In this document: positions 7,315 to 9,594 of the stretch, piece after piece | Layout: each line of letters opens with the position of its first letter | Position numbering within the stretch: the stretch's first letter is position 1 | Source: Puniceicoccales bacterium | GTDB taxonomy: Bacteria > Verrucomicrobiota > Verrucomicrobiia > Opitutales > UBA953 | Assembly (NCBI GenBank): GCA_031284845.1 | Contig: JAITXH010000109.1 | Location: forward strand, 1 to 9,594 | Length of the DNA stretch: 9,594 nucleotides | Direction: 5' to 3' | Program-made: the position numbers and the translations under genes | Notes under the pieces: generated by a model | What the model saw: the letters and a program-made list of their open reading frames with translations, nothing else | Told to the model about the DNA's origin: nothing | Database searches by the model: none

Positions 7315-8862
7315 CTATGCCAATTTGATTAACTCGCCGGTCTCAGGGACGTCTTTGATGATTTGCTCCGGGTCGGGGCCGATGCCGATGTAGCGCAGGT
7401 TGGGCAAGGGCGTCTTTGCGCCGTGGCGCGAAGCCAGAGCCACTATCGTCTGTAGCACAAAGGCGATATAGCGCCGGGCGTTTGCCGGGAGGTCGGCGAA
7501 GTGGCGCACCACAGAAATGTCTTCGTGCCAGCCGGGCAATTCGGCATAGACGGGCTTCAAGCTACGCCGCACGGCATCGTTGCGCGGGACGCTTTCGATG
7601 ATTTGCCCGGAGGCATCGCGGTAGCCCGTGCATACGAGCAAGGTGCCGCCTTTCCATTCGCCGGATGGCGAGAGTGCATCGAGTTTGTTGATGACGATGT
7701 CCTGATAACCGCCGTGGCGCAGGGCATCGGCTTTTTCCACGCAATCGCACCAGCCGACCATGCGCTGACGCCCGGTGCTGGTTCCGTATTCGAGTTTTTT
7801 AAGGTGGACGGTGAGCGGGTGCGCATCGTCCATTTGTGTCAGAAAAGTGTGCGTGCCGACCTTGGTGTCGTAAGCCTTGCAGACGCCGATGGTGTGGACT
7901 GCCTGCACGGGGATGCCAGCCGATTGGAAAAGCTCCGGGGTGAAGGTGTGCGAGGCGGTGACGTTGGGAGCGAAGCCGTGGCGTTTGTCGAGCCAGTAGG
8001 CTTGCCCGAATTCGCCGATCAGGTATTGCCCATTTGCAAGATTGCGCAGGATGTGTTCGCGCACGTCGCCGATACGCTCGCGCAAAGCGCCTCCCGCCTC
8101 CCAATAGGCGTCTGTCACCGCGGCGTGGTCAAACCGGAACGGGCTGCCGGAACCGAAGCGGGTGAAGTCAAATTCTGCTCGCGGGAATATCCCGGCTTCA
8201 ATGGAGCTTTGATTGGCGCGCACCTCGGCTTCGGTGAGTTTGATGAGGAATGCCTCCCACTTTTCGGGGGCGAGGCGGCAGACGTGCTCGATGGTGCGTT
8301 CGGCGCGATCCATGCGAGCGGAGAGCTTGGCGGCAAACTCGTCTTTACCGGCGCAAAAATCGGCAAAGTAGATTTGCCATTGGCTGACTTCATCGGCGTA
8401 AGCAGGCGTGATCCCGCGCCCCGTGCTGCCGCGTGGAAGCTGGCCCAGAATGTTCACGCGGTAGTCCTCCCACGCCAGATCGAGCATGCGGTGAGTGACA
8501 TCGCTGACCAGGGTGCGCTCATCTATGAGCAGGCGCGGATAGACACTGTAGCCGAGTTTTTCCAGAGGGCGGGCTTCCCAGTGGGCCTTGCGCGGATCGG
8601 CGACTACACCGGCACCGAGGGCGAGCGTGGCGACATCGCGTTCGACGACACCACCGGGGAGAAGGTTCAATTTAAGTCCGCCGACAGTGTGCCCGGAATT
8701 GGCACCGCCATTGACTTTGAGAACGGTGCCGACGATGTCGCGGCGGTTGTGGAGTGCCTGTAATTCGCGGATGACTTCTGGGATGAGTCGTCCCTTTCCT
8801 TCATCGCCCATGCTGATTCCTGTGTCGGCGATGAGTTGGCTGGTGAATGATGTGAGTGCCAT
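7315..8862 (-). CDS. purA: Adenylosuccinate synthetase, divergent long form
   Basis: The enzyme joins IMP and aspartate using GTP to form adenylosuccinate, the first committed step to AMP. From the ATG at 8862 it has 515 residues, against about 430 in E. coli. Conserved elements are the GDEGKG loop (19-24) with the catalytic Asp, GGANSGHT (52-59) with the catalytic His, GSTGRGITPAY (145-155), Gln287 in EFGQ, the aspartate-binding loop STGRQR (362-367) with both key Arg, and the guanine-binding NKLD (392-395). Unusual points: the usual GTQWGDEGKG is replaced by GISMGDEGKG, the segment between the TPAY motif and Gln287 is about 45 residues longer than usual, and a further insertion of about 11 residues lies near 480. 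The frame is open upstream to 8991, but the extra 43 residues have no family match and the candidate promoter lies inside them, so 8862 is preferred. Housekeeping PurA is likely; a paralogue with another substrate is possible. Confidence 0.9.
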   Translation of the reverse strand: MALTSFTSQLIADTGISMGDEGKGRLIPEVIRELQALHNRRDIVGTVLKVNGGANSGHTVGGLKLNLLPGGVVERDVATLALGAGVVADPRKAHWEARPLEKLGYSVYPRLLIDERTLVSDVTHRMLDLAWEDYRVNILGQLPRGSTGRGITPAYADEVSQWQIYFADFCAGKDEFAAKLSARMDRAERTIEHVCRLAPEKWEAFLIKLTEAEVRANQSSIEAGIFPRAEFDFTRFGSGSPFRFDHAAVTDAYWEAGGALRERIGDVREHILRNLANGQYLIGEFGQAYWLDKRHGFAPNVTASHTFTPELFQSAGIPVQAVHTIGVCKAYDTKVGTHTFLTQMDDAHPLTVHLKKLEYGTSTGRQRMVGWCDCVEKADALRHGGYQDIVINKLDALSPSGEWKGGTLLVCTGYRDASGQIIESVPRNDAVRRSLKPVYAELPGWHEDISVVRHFADLPANARRYIAFVLQTIVALASRHGAKTPLPNLRYIGIGPDPEQIIKDVPETGELIKLA

Positions 8863-8919
8863 GTCTGTATGCGGAACTGGATTAAAACGGGCTTGGTAAG
8901 CGGGAAATGAAAAAGGGCA

Positions 8920-8946
8920 ATTAAGAAGCAGCGGGGCGGGTGTCAA
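8920..8946 (-). promoter_or_regulatory. Candidate purA promoter
   Basis: On the minus strand a perfect TTGACA -35 box (8946-8941) is followed after 15 bases by CTTAAT (8925-8920), a four-of-six match to the -10 consensus. Transcription would start near 8913 and leave a leader of about 50 bases before the ATG at 8862. The 15-base spacing is short, so confidence is modest. It supports the 8862 start over the ATG at 8991, which would lie upstream of this promoter. Confidence 0.35.
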
Positions 8947-9121
8947 AAAATCGCAACGGCAAGGCAATGAAACTGTCAGGTAGATGCCCATGTCCGGCGG
9001 GTGAGTTTTGTGGTGTGGTCTCGTGTGCCATGGGTTTTTGGTTGAAAATAAGTTGTTGGGATTTTGAAATCTGGAAACACGTCTGGCGTTTTATTATCTA
9101 CTATATAACTATCAATATATT

Positions 9122-9148
9122 ATGGATATAAATCTTCAGCATATCCAT
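9122..9148. repeat. Perfect 8-bp inverted repeat in an AT-rich block
   Basis: ATGGATAT (9122-9129) and ATATCCAT (9141-9148) are exact reverse complements with an 11-base spacer. The hairpin sits at the edge of the AT-rich block between the DUF4143 remnant and purA. No T-run follows on either strand, so it is not a normal terminator. It could be an operator or a relic of a mobile-element end. The complementarity is certain; the role is unknown. Confidence 0.5.
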
Positions 9149-9196
9149 TCTCTCAAATCGCGTGTTTGAACGCAAATATTCGGGGGTTGGAGGTAT

Positions 9197-9236
9197 GCTC
9201 GAAGTGCTCAAGAAGCAGCTCGAGTGCTTTAAGAGG
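9197..9236. repeat. Imperfect 19-bp tandem duplication
   Basis: GCTCGAAGTGCTCAAGAAG (9197-9215) and GCTCGAGTGCTTTAAGAGG (9218-9236) match closely when one base is gapped, with about two further differences and a period of 21 bases. It lies just beyond the end of the DUF4143 remnant and is probably a local duplication in non-coding DNA. Confidence 0.4.
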
Positions 9237-9272
9237 CGTGAGTTCGGGGCAAGAGTGGCGCGTGATGCCTTC

Positions 9273-9594
9273 TCATGCCACGGACTCCAGCATTTTTTCG
9301 ATTTGCCGCCACGGGACAGCGACGCCTTTTGTTCATTCCTGAATGTCGCCATCGCCACCGTGAACTAACCATGAGACAAATTTGTCTGCTGGAAATTTTT
9401 CGCGCCAAAAATCCACGCGAGGTCGCTCGCCACCTCCGGATTGCGCTTTGACAATTTCAGAGATGACCCAGTTTTCAAAGAGGGAACCGCGCAAGGGGTG
9501 TGCCCGCACTTGCGCGGGTTCGCGAATGCCCAATAGCCACGACATCAGACCAGTGTCGCAAAAATAAAGTTTGGGCATTTTCACGAGTCGCTTG
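9273..9594 (-). pseudogene. Decayed C-terminal part of an AAA ATPase / DUF4143 protein
   Basis: The frame is open at the window edge and starts with KRLVKMPKLYFCDTGL, continuing with SWLLGI, AHPLRGSLFENWVISEIVKA and DFWREK. This is the hallmark of the DUF4143 domain found behind an AAA_14 ATPase domain in a widespread family of ATPases whose function is poorly defined. Intact relatives continue after the FWR-K motif with an EVD nuclease-like segment. Here that segment is missing and the frame jumps directly to SWLVHGGDGDIQE, which resembles the family C-terminus. A TGA at 9333-9335 then interrupts it, yet the same frame resumes with TKGVAVPWRQIEKMLES, the usual VxxWRxx ending, and stops at 9273-9275. 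A C-to-T change of an Arg CGA codon would explain the internal TGA. So the gene has an in-frame internal deletion plus a nonsense codon and is very likely dead. The 5' part lies outside the window. Confidence 0.8.

Larger units (their letters stand above)
8863..9272. other. 410-base region without a convincing gene upstream of purA
   Basis: This stretch separates purA from the decayed DUF4143 gene. Nearest purA it holds the candidate promoter. About 8990-9060 is G/T-rich on the plus strand with no motif I recognise. About 9085-9135 is strongly AT-rich, unlike its surroundings, and ends in an 8-bp inverted repeat. About 9197-9236 carries an imperfect tandem duplication. Short frames on both strands resemble no known protein and were not called. 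Confidence 0.6.

Noticed and set aside
7315..8862. Phage-type PurZ (2-aminoadenine pathway) instead of PurA
   Set aside because: The catalytic aspartate of the GDEGKG loop, which PurZ enzymes replace, is retained, and no phage genes lie nearby.
8863..8991. N-terminal extension of PurA from a start at 8991
   Set aside because: The 43 extra residues have no family match and lie over a perfect TTGACA box; the ATG at 8862 fits better.
8940..9131. Plus-strand frame of 63 codons in the region upstream of purA
   Set aside because: It overlaps the purA promoter region, has no ribosome binding site or family resemblance and ends in AT-rich DNA.
9162..9368. Plus-strand frame of 68 codons with a Leu/Lys-rich start
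   Set aside because: It overlaps the DUF4143 remnant on the opposite strand, its Leu/Lys-rich part comes from the tandem duplication, and it resembles no known protein.

Overview
This roughly 9.6 kb window is a moderately GC-rich bacterial chromosome segment in which every recognisable gene lies on the minus strand, so genes are transcribed from high to low coordinates. The large plus-strand reading frames are antisense shadows. The organism is inferred, not proven. An OleC-type beta-lactone synthetase, an unusual long adenylosuccinate synthetase, a beta-CASP RNase-like protein and weak Shine-Dalgarno signals together suggest a Gram-negative, double-membraned bacterium. A Verrucomicrobia/Opitutae-like lineage is plausible.

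Layout in transcription order: (1) 9594-9273, the decayed 3' end of an AAA ATPase/DUF4143-type gene with an internal deletion and a nonsense codon. (2) 9272-8863, about 410 bases without a convincing gene; it holds an AT-rich block, a perfect 8-bp inverted repeat, an imperfect 19-bp tandem duplication and a candidate purA promoter. (3) purA-like adenylosuccinate synthetase, 8862-7315. (4) A small secreted lipoprotein of unknown function, 7230-6682. (5) An RND-type efflux periplasmic adaptor lipoprotein, 6605-5361, with no pump or outer-membrane channel beside it. (6) A 335-base intergenic region with a GC-rich hairpin, a 10-bp direct repeat and a weak candidate aspS promoter. (7) aspS, 5025-3220. 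(8) A beta-CASP metallo-beta-lactamase-fold nuclease, 3158-1800. (9) An OleC-like olefin beta-lactone synthetase, 1773-97.

aspS, the nuclease gene and oleC are separated by only 61 and 26 bases and may be one transcription unit. It would join translation (Asp-tRNA charging), RNA processing and long-chain hydrocarbon synthesis. The nuclease/oleC junction carries the only clear Shine-Dalgarno sequence in the window, and it lies inside a potential hairpin. The other ole genes (oleA, oleB, oleD) are not in the window; the 96 bases downstream of oleC hold no gene start.

No clearly new multi-gene system is visible. The points most worth following up are the divergent PurA, the pairing of a beta-CASP nuclease with oleC, the orphan efflux adaptor beside an unknown lipoprotein, and the eroded DUF4143 gene with its AT-rich flank.
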